From positions 1-42,686 of the forward strand of contig JAOKFZ010000015.1 of the NCBI GenBank assembly GCA_028247315.1: 42,686 bases of DNA. Reading direction: 5' to 3'. This document shows, piece by piece, positions 33,145 through 41,943 of this stretch (within the stretch, counting starts at the first letter, position 1; every line of letters begins with the position of its first letter). A program made the translations under genes and the position numbers. The notes under the pieces were generated by a model. The model made no database searches. It saw only the letters and a program-made list of their open reading frames with translations, and had not been told where the DNA came from. Source of the stretch: Bacteroidia bacterium (GTDB lineage Bacteria > Bacteroidota > Bacteroidia > NS11-12g > UBA9320).

Positions 33145-33978
33145 TTAAGCTCCTAATTGGAATCGTGTAAATGATTTTACTTTAAGGTCTGCATTTACTG
33201 ATTTCAAGAATGCAGCTACGTTCATAGAACTATCTTTTACGTAAGCTTGAGCTAAAAGTGTATTGTCCTTGAAATAACGTTGAAGTTTACCATTGGCTAT
33301 TTTATCTAGCATCGCTTCCGGCTTACCTTCTTGCTCTGCTATTTCTCTCCCAATTTTAAACTCTTTGTCCTTCACTTCCTGTGGTACTGCATCTGAATCT
33401 ACTGCGATAGGATTCATGGCTGCTATTTGCATCGCTAATGATCTACCTGCTTCTAATGCAGCTTCCTCTTTTGAATTGAGAGCTACAAGTACACCTATTC
33501 GATTTGCACCGTGGTTGTAAGCAGCTACTCCTTCTGAAGAAACAAGAGCATAATTAGATATTTCAATTTTTTCACCGATGACAGCTGTTTTATCTACGCA
33601 TATTTCACCAAGTGTTTTTCCTTCCCATGGTGTCGCAAGTAAAGCATCTCTATCCGCTACTTTGTTTTCCAATGCGTAGTCAGCTATGCTGTTTGCAAAA
33701 GTCACAAAATCCTTATTGATTGCTACGAAGTCAGTTTCACAGTTAACTTCTACGGCAATACCAAAGGTATCATCACTAGAAGCCTTTGCTATAGACAAAC
33801 CTTCTGCTGCTTCTCTATCTGCACGTTTTGCTGCTTTCGCCGCTCCACTTTTTCTCAGAACATCTACTGCTCCGTCAATATCTCCGTTAGACTCTTGCAA
33901 AGCTTTCTTGCAATCCATCATACCGGCACCTGTCATTTGTCTTAGTTTATTAACCAAAGACGCTGTAATAGTTGTCAT
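33145..33978 (-). CDS. tsf: Translation elongation factor Ts
   Basis: 277 residues. N-terminal UBA-like domain (LVNKLRQMTGAGMMDCKKALQESNGDIDGAV) and the EF-Tu-contacting core with NCETDFVA and ALNSKEEAAL, plus the dimerisation region ending FTRFQLGA. Exchanges GDP for GTP on EF-Tu. Follows rpsB by 43 bases, the standard rpsB-tsf arrangement, and ends at a terminator. Confidence 0.97.
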   Translation of the reverse strand: MTTITASLVNKLRQMTGAGMMDCKKALQESNGDIDGAVDVLRKSGAAKAAKRADREAAEGLSIAKASSDDTFGIAVEVNCETDFVAINKDFVTFANSIADYALENKVADRDALLATPWEGKTLGEICVDKTAVIGEKIEISNYALVSSEGVAAYNHGANRIGVLVALNSKEEAALEAGRSLAMQIAAMNPIAVDSDAVPQEVKDKEFKIGREIAEQEGKPEAMLDKIANGKLQRYFKDNTLLAQAYVKDSSMNVAAFLKSVNADLKVKSFTRFQLGA

Positions 33979-34021
33979 TCTTCTATTAAGTATATGAAAT
34001 GTGTTTTATGAAATTAAAAGA

Positions 34022-34789
34022 CTAAGCTTCTGCTTCGGTTTTTGTTCCGTCTGCAATTACTTCTTCTGTCTCTTCTTTGTCTTTCTTAGCTTGTTCCTTA
34101 GCCTGAGCTCTTTCTTGAAGACCTTTAGCGATAGCATTAGTTACCTCAGTAATTAAGATATGAAGAGACTTTGCAGAATCATCGTTTCCTGGTATTGGGT
34201 AATCCGCTTTAGTAGGATCAGAGTTAGTATCTACAATAGCAAAGATGGGTATGTTAAGCTTTTGAGCTTCTTTTACTGCAATGTGCTCTCTTTTCACGTC
34301 AACTACGAAAAGTGCTGCAGGAAGTCTGTTCAAATCTTCTATACCACCTAAAACTCTAATAAGCTTTTCTTGCTCACGAGTCTTCATCAAACGCTCTTTC
34401 TTGTTCATGTTATCGAACGTACCATCGGTTTTCATTTTCTCGATAGCTTGCATTTTTTTGATAGACTTACGAACAGTAGCAAAGTTGGTCAACATACCAC
34501 CTAACCATCTTTGGCTTACGAAAGGCATATTTACTTTTTTTGCATTCTCTTCTATGATCTCTTTTGCCTGTTTCTTAGTAGCTACAAACATAACCTTGCG
34601 GCCAGTTCTTGCTATGTTAGCTATGGCACTTTGAGCTTCGTCTAGTTTAGACGCAGTTTTGTTAAGATCAATAATGTGAATACCATTTTGCTCCATAAAG
34701 ATATATGGTGCCATTTTGGGATTCCATTTGCTGGTAAGGTGACCAAAGTGTACACCTGCGTCTAATAATTGTTCTGTAGTTGCTCCCAT
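34022..34789 (-). CDS. rpsB: 30S ribosomal protein S2
   Basis: 255 residues: [52 protein letters not shown], and [25 protein letters not shown], all typical S2 segments, with a charged C-terminal tail ([13 protein letters not shown]). Part of the rplM-rpsI-rpsB-tsf operon, 4 bases after rpsI. Confidence 0.98.
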   Translation of the reverse strand: MGATTEQLLDAGVHFGHLTSKWNPKMAPYIFMEQNGIHIIDLNKTASKLDEAQSAIANIARTGRKVMFVATKKQAKEIIEENAKKVNMPFVSQRWLGGMLTNFATVRKSIKKMQAIEKMKTDGTFDNMNKKERLMKTREQEKLIRVLGGIEDLNRLPAALFVVDVKREHIAVKEAQKLNIPIFAIVDTNSDPTKADYPIPGNDDSAKSLHILITEVTNAIAKGLQERAQAKEQAKKDKEETEEVIADGTKTEAEA

Positions 34790-34793
34790 GATA

Positions 34794-35180
34794 TTAACGC
34801 TTACTAAATTGTGTTTTCTTACGTGCTTTTGGTTGTCCTGGTTTTTTACGCTCCACAGAACGTGAGTCTCTTGTTACGAGTCCTCTAGCTCTAAGGGCAG
34901 GTTTTAGCTCAGCATCCATTTCTACCAATGCTCTTGCGATAGCAAGTTTGATAGCGTCTGCTTGGCCAGTGGTTCCACCGCCGTCTACGTTTACCTTTAT
35001 GTCATATTTACCTTCCATCTCGCATACTGCAAGAGGTAAATTAACATAGTATCTTGACTCTTGAGAAGCAAAGTACTCTTCTAACGGTCTGTTGTTGACC
35101 GTAATAGCACCTTTACCTTCACTCATGTACACACGAGCTACTGATGATTTTCTTCTCCCAATTGTATTTATAACGTCCAT
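34794..35180 (-). CDS. rpsI: 30S ribosomal protein S9
   Basis: 128 residues: [42 protein letters not shown], and the basic C-terminus with [29 protein letters not shown]-type ending (SKR) that reaches the tRNA in the P site. 7 bases after rplM, as is usual. Confidence 0.98.
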   Translation of the reverse strand: MDVINTIGRRKSSVARVYMSEGKGAITVNNRPLEEYFASQESRYYVNLPLAVCEMEGKYDIKVNVDGGGTTGQADAIKLAIARALVEMDAELKPALRARGLVTRDSRSVERKKPGQPKARKKTQFSKR

Positions 35181-35187
35181 ATAATGA

Positions 35188-35631
35188 TTAAATCTCTAAT
35201 TTGGTTGGCTTCTGTGCCGCATGTGGGTGCTCAGCTCCTACATACACGTGCATGTTGGTAAACAGCTTTCTGCCCAATCTATTTTTTGGTAACATACCAC
35301 GTACTCCTCTTTCTACAAGGTCTCTTGGTTTTTTCTCAAGCAAGTGTTTTGCAAGTGTTACTCTTCTACCCCCTGGGTATCCACTAAAAGTCTCGTACTC
35401 TTTCACGTCCATTTTATTACCAGTCATGGTAATTTTTTCAGCGTTGATTACGATAACATTGTCACCACAATCTACGTGTGGTGTATAATTTGGCTTAGTT
35501 TTACCTCTAAGTACTTTGGCTACTTCAGAACAAAAACGACCTAGCGTCTTTCCTTCAGCGTCAACTATAACCCACTGTTTGTCAACAGTTTTGCTATTAG
35601 CTGATATGGTTTTGTATGATAATGTATCCAC
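35188..35631 (-). CDS. rplM: 50S ribosomal protein L13
   Basis: 147 residues: WVIVDAEGKTLGRFCSEVAKVLRGK, GDNVIVINAEKITMTGNK, and VERGVRGMLPKNRLGRKLF. First gene of the ribosomal-protein operon; a complete promoter lies 33 bases upstream. Confidence 0.98.
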   Translation of the reverse strand: MDTLSYKTISANSKTVDKQWVIVDAEGKTLGRFCSEVAKVLRGKTKPNYTPHVDCGDNVIVINAEKITMTGNKMDVKEYETFSGYPGGRRVTLAKHLLEKKPRDLVERGVRGMLPKNRLGRKLFTNMHVYVGAEHPHAAQKPTKLEI

Positions 35632-35664
35632 AATTAAACTTTTTTATTCTTAAAAATCGGGCTG

Positions 35665-35695
35665 CAAAAGTACCACTTTGCTCCGTATATTCAAA
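35665..35695 (-). promoter_or_regulatory. Complete promoter of the rplM-rpsI-rpsB-tsf operon
   Basis: On the minus strand TTTG (35695-35692), 19 bases, TACTTTTG (35672-35665): exact match to both Bacteroidota elements at the ideal spacing. The leader would be roughly 25-30 bases. Confidence 0.8.
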
Positions 35696-35749
35696 CAATT
35701 GCGTGGAAAATAAATACTGTGTATAATCGACCAGATATTTTGCAAAATT

Positions 35750-36244
35750 CTACACCTGTTTTTGCCAATACTCTACGTCTATCCATTCTTCTTTTTTGAA
35801 TCCAACCTTATCGAATCGGCCGATTTTTTTGAATCCCAGCTTCTCGTGCAGTTTTATGCTCGCTTGGTTAGGAATAGTAATGCAAGCAATAGCATTCACA
35901 ATATCAAAAAGAGGCAAAGACGAAAGCAAGGCGTTGTAAAGTCGTAGACCCAATCCATTGCCCTGAAAATCAGGATGTATATACACAGTAGTTTCTGCAC
36001 AGTGCTTGTAGGCTGCTTTGGTTTTCCATGAAGATCCGAAAGCAAATCCTGCAATATCAATGCCAAGTGTTATGACTAGTACAGGATACTTATCTTGAAG
36101 TTCTGCAATTTTGTGGTGCATTGCGTCGGTAGAGATGGTCTCTGTGTCGAAGGTAATTACGGTATTTTCTATGTAGTGATTGTAGATGTCAGCGATAGAA
36201 CCGGCATCTTCTTGGTTGGCTTCTCGTATGGCTGTAGATATCAT
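35750..36244 (-). CDS. GNAT N-acetyltransferase, phosphinothricin-acetyltransferase-like
   Basis: 164 residues. Motifs of the PAT/YncA subgroup: IREANQEDAGSIADIYNHYIENTVITFDTE, ETTVYIHPDFQGNGLGLRLYNALL (acetyl-CoA binding, Q-G-x-G-L-G), IPNQASIKLHEKLGFKKIGRF and VGFKKEEWIDVEYWQK. It would N-acetylate a small amine; related enzymes act on methionine sulphoximine or phosphinothricin, but substrate cannot be assigned. Four bases separate it from the ferredoxin gene upstream, so they share a transcript. Confidence 0.9.
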   Translation of the reverse strand: MISTAIREANQEDAGSIADIYNHYIENTVITFDTETISTDAMHHKIAELQDKYPVLVITLGIDIAGFAFGSSWKTKAAYKHCAETTVYIHPDFQGNGLGLRLYNALLSSLPLFDIVNAIACITIPNQASIKLHEKLGFKKIGRFDKVGFKKEEWIDVEYWQKQV

Positions 36245-36247
36245 GGT

Positions 36248-36580
36248 TTATTCTCCAGTGAGTTCACCCATTTCTATCACCAGTCCGTCTATAGCAATGG
36301 TTACGGGTATCTGGCACATAAGTCGGCTGCCCGCTATATCGAGTACAAACGCTTCATCGAGCATTGCTTCTTCGTCCTCGCTCATTTCTGTGAGTTCGTG
36401 ATCGCTTTTTACAATACAATTGCACGTAGCACACATGGCCATACCGCCACAAGTTGCTTTTATTGGCAATTCATTTGCTCGTATCGCTTCCATTACATTC
36501 ATACCCATGTCTGTAGGAGCTAGTATCTCGTGTGCAGTACCTTCTAGGTCTATCACATGTATGGTTATCATATTTTCCAC
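36248..36580 (-). CDS. 2Fe-2S ferredoxin (adrenodoxin-type)
   Basis: 110 residues from a GTG at 36580 or 107 from an ATG at 36571. Cluster ligands fit CGGMAMCATC...C: C-x5-C-x2-C in KATCGGMAMCATC and a later Cys in RLMCQIPV. The acidic helix (MSEDEEAMLDEA) is the usual partner-binding surface. Cytosolic electron carrier, partner unknown. The -7 box TACCTTTG ends 5 bases before the GTG, which favours that start if the mRNA is leaderless. Transcribed with the GNAT gene. Confidence 0.92.
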   Translation of the reverse strand: MENMITIHVIDLEGTAHEILAPTDMGMNVMEAIRANELPIKATCGGMAMCATCNCIVKSDHELTEMSEDEEAMLDEAFVLDIAGSRLMCQIPVTIAIDGLVIEMGELTGE

Positions 36581-36585
36581 GAGTG

Positions 36586-36593
36586 CAAAGGTA
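36586..36593 (-). promoter_or_regulatory. Probable -7 box of the ferredoxin / GNAT unit
   Basis: TACCTTTG on the minus strand, exact TAnnTTTG match, 5 bases before a GTG and 14 before an ATG in the same frame. Confidence 0.45.
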
Positions 36594-36672
36594 AATAAGT
36601 TTAGGTCTTAGATAATCTACTGCTTGGTTGGGTTCAAGCCATTTTCGAATACTATTTTTTTTCTATTGCTTG

Positions 36673-36698
36673 CGGTAGATAAGCTATCTGATTTACCG
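36673..36698. repeat. Interrupted hairpin between murQ and the ferredoxin gene
   Basis: CGGTA-GATA, loop AGC, TATC, bulge TGATT, TACCG. Two short stems stacked across a 5-base bulge. It lies in an otherwise empty 247-base gap upstream of the ferredoxin promoter; might bind a regulator or be chance. Confidence 0.3.
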
Positions 36699-36827
36699 TA
36701 ACAACTAGTAAACATATATCATCATTTGAACAAACTCGTCAACCAAGCGTTAAAATGAATTGGGTTTTTTTAGTGTCGCTAACCCAGAATCAACAATCCA
36801 TAGTTCGTGTCTCACATATATCGTACC

Positions 36828-37634
36828 TTACCACCTCCCGGCAGCTTCCACCGCTTTTCGTACGCTACCGTTTTTGAGTAAGAGATCTTTTGCTGTGTAT
36901 TCATCTAATCCCGTTTGCTCCATAATCATTCGTGTGCCGCGAATCACCAATTTCTTATTGCTTAGCTGCATATCGATCATGCTATTGCCTTGTACGTGGC
37001 CTAGCTTTACCATTAGGCTAGTGCTTATCATATTGAGTATTAATTTCTGAGCCGTACCACTTTTCATACGGGTGCTTCCTGTTACGTATTCTGGACCCAC
37101 TACCACCTCTATCTTATGGTCTGCCATTTTGCCTATTTCACTGTTTGTATTACAAGCTATCGCACCACAGGATACACCATTTGCTTTGCATTGCTCTAGT
37201 GCTCCTAGTATATAGGGTGCTCCGCCGCTAGCACTTATTCCTAATACAAAATCACTTTTGCTTATGGAATGCTCTTGTAAGTCGTACCATCCTTGTAAAG
37301 GGTCATCTTCGGCGTCTTCTACTGCTTCACGTATAGCAGGGTCTCCTCCCGCTATTATCCCTACTACTAGTCCTTGTGGCACGCCGTAGGTAGGAGGACA
37401 CTCGCTGGCATCTACAATTCCGAGTCTTCCACTTGTACCACTTCCAAGGTAAAAAAGTCTACCTCCATTTAGCATTTTGGTATAGGCCGCATCTATAAGA
37501 GCTTGTATGCTATCCAGCTTTTTTTCTATGGCTAGTGGTACAGTCTTGTCTTCTTGGTTCATCCCTTGTAGGAGTTCCAAAGTAGATTTTTGGTCTAAGT
37601 CGTCGTGGTTGCTAGTAGCTTCTGTAGTTAGCAT
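36828..37634 (-). CDS. murQ: N-acetylmuramic acid 6-phosphate etherase
   Basis: 268 residues with a SIS domain: FYLGSGTSGRLGIVDASECPPTYG (catalytic Glu in ASECP), AEDDPLQGW, ISASGGAPYILGAL and TGSTRMKSGTAQKLILNM. Cleaves the lactyl ether of MurNAc-6-P to GlcNAc-6-P in peptidoglycan recycling, cytosolic. Slightly shorter than the Escherichia enzyme, as usual in Bacteroidota. No murP, amgK or anhydro-muramic kinase is adjacent; instead it follows, by 10 bases, a large exported lamin-tail protein. Confidence 0.96.
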   Translation of the reverse strand: MLTTEATSNHDDLDQKSTLELLQGMNQEDKTVPLAIEKKLDSIQALIDAAYTKMLNGGRLFYLGSGTSGRLGIVDASECPPTYGVPQGLVVGIIAGGDPAIREAVEDAEDDPLQGWYDLQEHSISKSDFVLGISASGGAPYILGALEQCKANGVSCGAIACNTNSEIGKMADHKIEVVVGPEYVTGSTRMKSGTAQKLILNMISTSLMVKLGHVQGNSMIDMQLSNKKLVIRGTRMIMEQTGLDEYTAKDLLLKNGSVRKAVEAAGRW

Positions 37635-37644
37635 TGTTTTTCTT

Positions 37645-40197
37645 TTAAAAATTTCCTAAAACGCTAAATGCAAGTTTCTTATGCGATGTTTCTCCATCAA
37701 GATTAAATGCTTCTAGCAATATAATGTAGTTGCCTACGGATATTTTGGTGCCATTTTCTATTATCCCGTCCCAAGAAACAAATCCACTACTGCTGAGTGT
37801 TTTATTATTGACGGGTTGGTAAATGAGTCTTCCTGCGAGGTCATACACATAACCGTTTAGCACAGTCCCATTCGTATTGAGATTATAACTTATAATCAAT
37901 AAATCTTCGTATCCATCTGCATCTGGAGAAAATGTGTTACGTTGTAAATGGATTTTTCCTTCCACACCAGATACATCTACAAATTGAGAATTCTTATATC
38001 CTGGAGTGGCAAAACCAACACTTGCACTTGCAGAATGCCATTTGCTAGGGTCGTAACTTTTTCCTTCAAAATTAATACGCTCTAGGCTCACGCCGTTCAC
38101 ATCACTAAGTAAGGCAAAATGTTGATCTTCGCTGTACCTCACAGAATCAAGTACTGATCCTGAATAGTCAAGGAGTAAAATAGTTCCATCATCGTTACTC
38201 ATAGGAGGTAGAGATTTTAGTTGTATCAAATTACGAGCGGCTTTGTATGCTGTTTTAATCGCATTAGAATCGACGCAAATGGCAACATATTCTCTCGGAT
38301 AAAGAATCTCCTTGTTAGGGGAAACGTCGACTTCATTTTCGCGTTGGTCGGTATAGCGGGCTACGACAAGCGTACTGAGGTCAATGTATTTTTCGCTCGC
38401 ATTGTAGATTTCTATAAAGTCCACGCCATCTTCTTTTGGGTTAAAAAGAAGTTCGTTGATGAGTAAATCGCCCATTATGGCTGGGGATGTGCTTACCAGC
38501 TCGGTGTTAATATCTGTACGCGAATTACCAACACAATCTTCTAAGCTTGCTATACGCAGTTGGTATATGGTATTGGCTTCTAATGTAGAAGCAAACGTGA
38601 GCGTAATGGTTTTGATTGCTTGGGTAAATACGACGTTTGTCGGTTGCTCACCACTGGGTTGTAAGGTGAAGTTAGTAATGTCAAGATTTGAAGATTCCGT
38701 AGGTTCTTCATTGAGCAAAAGCTCTATGTTATTGCTGCCTATGATGACTGCCTCAAGTAGCTGCGGAGCCACATTGTCTGGGTTTTTACCAAAGACTGAA
38801 TTGATCGCACTGGGTGTTCCTCCGCTCAGATCTTTACTAGCTATCCAGTTGCTGGCAGCAGAGCAGTTGCTTGCAAAGTCTATTCTCTCTAGGGCGTATC
38901 CTCCACCTTTTTTATCGTTACTCTTATAAAAATCGTCTGTATATGTTACAGCATCTAAAAGCTCGCCATTCGCATTTTTGAGTTCAAGAGCATCTCCACT
39001 ATTGTTTAAAGTGGGGAAACCACTTACGGCAATTACGTTGGTATAGGCTGCAAATAAATCTTCAGTCCCTTCTTTCACAAGTAGCACATGACCTCCGGGA
39101 GTTATTTGACTTTTGGGTAAAGAGACTGGTACTCCGCTATCACTAAATGTGCAATTTTCTAAATTGAAATCTTGTGCTGATGGGTTAACTATTTCCACGT
39201 ATTCGGCACCAGGAAGACCAATGGCAGGTGTGGGGTCGGCAAAAATTTCGTTGATTAGTAAATCTCCAACCTGTGGTATATTAAGTTGCAGATAGCTAAA
39301 TGTTACAACAGTATCTAATTGGTTGCCTGCAAGGTCACTTAGTTGGTTTATAGTCAGTTCGTAGTTGTCATTTACTAAGTCGTTTGTATACGTTAGTGTA
39401 ACCTCATTCCCATTTATACCCACATTATCTGGCGAGCCATATCCATTGTTTAGTGAGAACGTCGTGCCCAATGTGTTTGCAGCTTCATCTGTGGTGAGGG
39501 TTATGGTGTTTTTATTGGTGGCTACAGTAGTGAGGATGGCAGGTTCTTGCAGATCTACAATCAGATTGCCTACATATATATCATCATAAAAATGTTTAAG
39601 ATGAAAACTGTTCGTGCTCTGCTTTATGGCAAAGCCAAAGTATGCACTCGATGTCACATCGTTATCTATCGCCATGCCTTCTAGCTCGTAAGCATCTCCG
39701 CCCGAGTAGTCTGCACTTACAACCCACGATCCAAATGCTCCTTTGGTGACCTTTATGCGTATGTTTTTATTGTGCGTCTTGTTATCGCTCCCATCTGTGA
39801 GTTGGGTTTCTGTGCCAGCTACTATTTTGTAGAGCGAAATTTCATCTTTCGTATTGCCTATTCGAAGAAAATAACCGTTTGTTACGATCGATAGATTAGC
39901 TTTATCAGCCATTAAGAAGACATCTGTATAGTTGGCCCCAGAAGTGTTCAATTTCATGTTGACCCTAAATCGCCATTCCAAATCACCTTGAGCAGCACTA
40001 CTCGCTGTACTCAGGTAGAATAGGTCAGAAATGTCGTTTGAGTTGCTCCTTAACTCTTTGTTTTCTATGGTGAATTTTGCAACATCACCACTCCATGTCG
40101 GATTTATTGTAAAATTCCCATCACTAAAATCTTCGGTGAACTGTGCCCAAACGGAGGATACTACACATAGAGTTAGTATGGAAGAGAGTAGTCTCAT
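37645..40197 (-). CDS. Large exported protein with lamin-tail (LTD) and Ig-like/FlgD-like domains
   Basis: 850 residues. Signal peptide (MRLLSSILTLCVVSSVWAQ); concanavalin/LamG-like region about 20-210 (TEDFSDGNFTINPTWSG); a SbsA-type Ig-like segment about 220-305; a first LTD about 310-430 (GDLLINEIFADPTPAIGLPGAEYVEI); a second Ig-like segment about 475-570; a second LTD about 575-690 (GDLLINELLFNPKEDGVDFIEIYNAS); and a C-terminal FlgD-like region (FSPDADGYEDLLIISY ... GTKISVGNYIILLEAFN). The last region may act as, or replace, a T9SS sorting domain. Predicted surface adhesin or matrix protein; no catalytic site seen. Its ATG overlaps the stop of the upstream membrane protein by 4 bases. Confidence 0.86.
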   Translation of the reverse strand: MRLLSSILTLCVVSSVWAQFTEDFSDGNFTINPTWSGDVAKFTIENKELRSNSNDISDLFYLSTASSAAQGDLEWRFRVNMKLNTSGANYTDVFLMADKANLSIVTNGYFLRIGNTKDEISLYKIVAGTETQLTDGSDNKTHNKNIRIKVTKGAFGSWVVSADYSGGDAYELEGMAIDNDVTSSAYFGFAIKQSTNSFHLKHFYDDIYVGNLIVDLQEPAILTTVATNKNTITLTTDEAANTLGTTFSLNNGYGSPDNVGINGNEVTLTYTNDLVNDNYELTINQLSDLAGNQLDTVVTFSYLQLNIPQVGDLLINEIFADPTPAIGLPGAEYVEIVNPSAQDFNLENCTFSDSGVPVSLPKSQITPGGHVLLVKEGTEDLFAAYTNVIAVSGFPTLNNSGDALELKNANGELLDAVTYTDDFYKSNDKKGGGYALERIDFASNCSAASNWIASKDLSGGTPSAINSVFGKNPDNVAPQLLEAVIIGSNNIELLLNEEPTESSNLDITNFTLQPSGEQPTNVVFTQAIKTITLTFASTLEANTIYQLRIASLEDCVGNSRTDINTELVSTSPAIMGDLLINELLFNPKEDGVDFIEIYNASEKYIDLSTLVVARYTDQRENEVDVSPNKEILYPREYVAICVDSNAIKTAYKAARNLIQLKSLPPMSNDDGTILLLDYSGSVLDSVRYSEDQHFALLSDVNGVSLERINFEGKSYDPSKWHSASASVGFATPGYKNSQFVDVSGVEGKIHLQRNTFSPDADGYEDLLIISYNLNTNGTVLNGYVYDLAGRLIYQPVNNKTLSSSGFVSWDGIIENGTKISVGNYIILLEAFNLDGETSHKKLAFSVLGNF

Positions 40198-41243
40198 TTT
40201 GTAGGTCGAATTCTGTTTTTGATTTCGTTGTATATACCCACAAAGGTGAGATGATTGAGCGGAAATTCTAAGAAAACATGTAAAACACTCAGGAAAAATA
40301 ATGCACCCAATCCTAGTTTATAATCGTAAATATACAAGCCAATAGAGGCTATCCATATAAGACCCGCCGAAAGGAGTTTTACCTTAGAAACTTTGTGCCA
40401 GTTTATTACTTTGGTTTTGCTAAACCAGTTGAGGTAGTGATAGGTATATGCAAAGGCAATGAAGATTTGCATTTTAATTGCCACGGTAGATAGCATGCCT
40501 TGTGAGGTAATGTAGTTGCCAGGCTTGCTCCATCCTAAGAAGGTGGCAATGGCACCATTGAGCTCTACAAATTTGCTGCTACGCATAGCATCGAGCCAGT
40601 AGCCAGTGAGTGTGTAGTCTGCGGCCTTTGGTCGTTGGTATACGATGAGAAAAAGTATAGCCAAAAAGACCATCAGACTAATATAGCCAGAGACACTTTT
40701 GCTTTTTAGTGCACCGTATAGGATGAACGCTCCGGTGAAAATATATACATGTATTACGGTAGGTAACATTAAGCCGATTATCATCGTATAGGCATTAATA
40801 CCATTAAGAAAATATGCGGCAATTAGGCCTACTGCCATTAAGGGGTATCGTAGCTCTCTTCTCTTCACAAAAGTCATGAGGATAGCAGTATAGAATGCCA
40901 TGAATATGAAGCTACGCTCGTATTGGAGTAAGAAGTCGGAGATAGGTTTAAACCAAGAATTTTGTATCAATTCATTCCAACCTGCAGTGGTACTAAAGTT
41001 GCCAAACTGATGATATGCAAAGCCAAAGGTGAGCATAGCACAGAGGAGTACGAGAATCCATGCATCTTTCTTATTGGTGGTAAAGTAATTTTTGTTGTCC
41101 AACCAGCCGATTTCTGTAAGGTAGTGCAGTGGTCCTAAGATGGCGTATGACAGCAAGAAAACATGAAAAGGCAATTTCACAGCAAAGATAAATGAGAGAA
41201 TCATCAATCCGATATTGATATAGTCCAGTTGTTTAGCCTTCAC
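40194..41243 (-). CDS. Polytopic membrane protein of unknown function
   Basis: 349 residues from a GTG at 41243 (VKAKQLDYINIGLMILSFIF); an ATG at 41204 is the alternative. A longer frame to 41417 is rejected because it would run into lemA on the other strand. At least nine hydrophobic helices, with the distinctive LPFHVFLLSYAILGPLHYLTEIGWL near the start and LSVLHVFLEFPLNHLTF near the end; His residues recur at helix edges (PLHYL, VIHVY, TYHYL, LHVFLEF). I know the type from Bacteroidota but no function. Overlaps the LTD protein gene by 4 bases, so the two are translationally coupled; murQ follows. Confidence 0.8.
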   Translation of the reverse strand: MKAKQLDYINIGLMILSFIFAVKLPFHVFLLSYAILGPLHYLTEIGWLDNKNYFTTNKKDAWILVLLCAMLTFGFAYHQFGNFSTTAGWNELIQNSWFKPISDFLLQYERSFIFMAFYTAILMTFVKRRELRYPLMAVGLIAAYFLNGINAYTMIIGLMLPTVIHVYIFTGAFILYGALKSKSVSGYISLMVFLAILFLIVYQRPKAADYTLTGYWLDAMRSSKFVELNGAIATFLGWSKPGNYITSQGMLSTVAIKMQIFIAFAYTYHYLNWFSKTKVINWHKVSKVKLLSAGLIWIASIGLYIYDYKLGLGALFFLSVLHVFLEFPLNHLTFVGIYNEIKNRIRPTK

Positions 41244-41249
41244 TTTTGA

Positions 41250-41257
41250 CAAAGCTA
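41250..41257 (-). promoter_or_regulatory. Probable -7 box of the membrane protein / LTD / murQ unit
   Basis: TAGCTTTG on the minus strand, exact TAnnTTTG match, ends 6 bases before the GTG at 41243. Confidence 0.45.
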
Positions 41258-41312
41258 AACCAATAAATGGCGGAGAACATAGATTCAATGTTATTTTTTT
41301 GCTATCAAAAGG

Positions 41313-41320
41313 TACATTTG
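41313..41320 (+). promoter_or_regulatory. Probable -7 box of lemA
   Basis: TACATTTG, exact TAnnTTTG match, 26 bases before the lemA ATG. The nearest TTTG upstream (41298-41301) is only 11 bases away, too close for a normal -33 element. Confidence 0.4.
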
Positions 41321-41346
41321 TAAACAATAATTTTAAGAAACAAAAA

Positions 41347-41922
41347 ATGAGAAACGTATTGAATCTATTGGCTCTATTGAGCATCACTGTGTTGTTCTCT
41401 TCTTGCTGGCCACCCAATACGATAGTGGATAAAGAAGAGTCTGTGAATGAGGCGTGGGCTAATGTAGAGTCATCTTACCAGAGAAGACTAGACTTAGTAG
41501 ACAACCTTGTAAATACGGTAAAAGGAGCTGCTGAGTTTGAAAATGAGACCTTTGTATCGATAGCTAAATCTCGTGCAGGGATACAAGAGCCTACGGAGGC
41601 TATGCTAGGAGATAAAGATGCTTTGGCTACGTTTTATGCTGCCCAAAAACAACTACAGAGTCAAGCTAGAATGATGTTTAATATCTCAGTAGAAAATTAC
41701 CCAGAGCTTAAAGCTACGGATGCTTTTAGAGATTTTCAAGCTCAGTTAGAAGGGATAGAAAATAGGATAAATACGGCTAGGACAAAGTACAACGGGAGTG
41801 TTAAGGGGTATAACTCATACATCCAGAAAATACCTGGAAGCTGGTTTGCTGGAGACAAGGAGAAACGTGATTATTTTGATGCGGACTCAGGTAGTGAAAA
41901 AGCTCCAAAAGTAAAATTTTAA
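41347..41922 (+). CDS. LemA family lipoprotein
   Basis: 191 residues from ATG 41347; N-terminus MRNVLNLLALLSITVLFSSC gives a lipobox (C20). The long-helix LemA core has SVNEAWANVESSYQRRLDLVDNLVNTVKG, AKSRAGIQ, FYAAQKQLQSQARMMFNISVENYPELKA, and ENRINTARTKYNGSVKGYN. LemA proteins are helical envelope proteins that often sit next to TPM-domain genes, as here. Function unclear. Followed 21 bases later by the first TPM gene. Confidence 0.92.
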   Translation: MRNVLNLLALLSITVLFSSCWPPNTIVDKEESVNEAWANVESSYQRRLDLVDNLVNTVKGAAEFENETFVSIAKSRAGIQEPTEAMLGDKDALATFYAAQKQLQSQARMMFNISVENYPELKATDAFRDFQAQLEGIENRINTARTKYNGSVKGYNSYIQKIPGSWFAGDKEKRDYFDADSGSEKAPKVKF

Positions 41923-41943
41923 GGAGTACGCTACACTATTCAA

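Noticed and set aside
36628-36645. GGGTTCAAGCC resembling a tRNA T-arm
   Set aside because: No acceptor, anticodon or D arm can be folded around it on either strand.
41244-41417. Longer N-terminus of the 40194 membrane protein reaching into lemA
   Set aside because: Would overlap the lemA start on the other strand and use a non-ATG start with no support; the GTG at 41243 has a promoter box in front.
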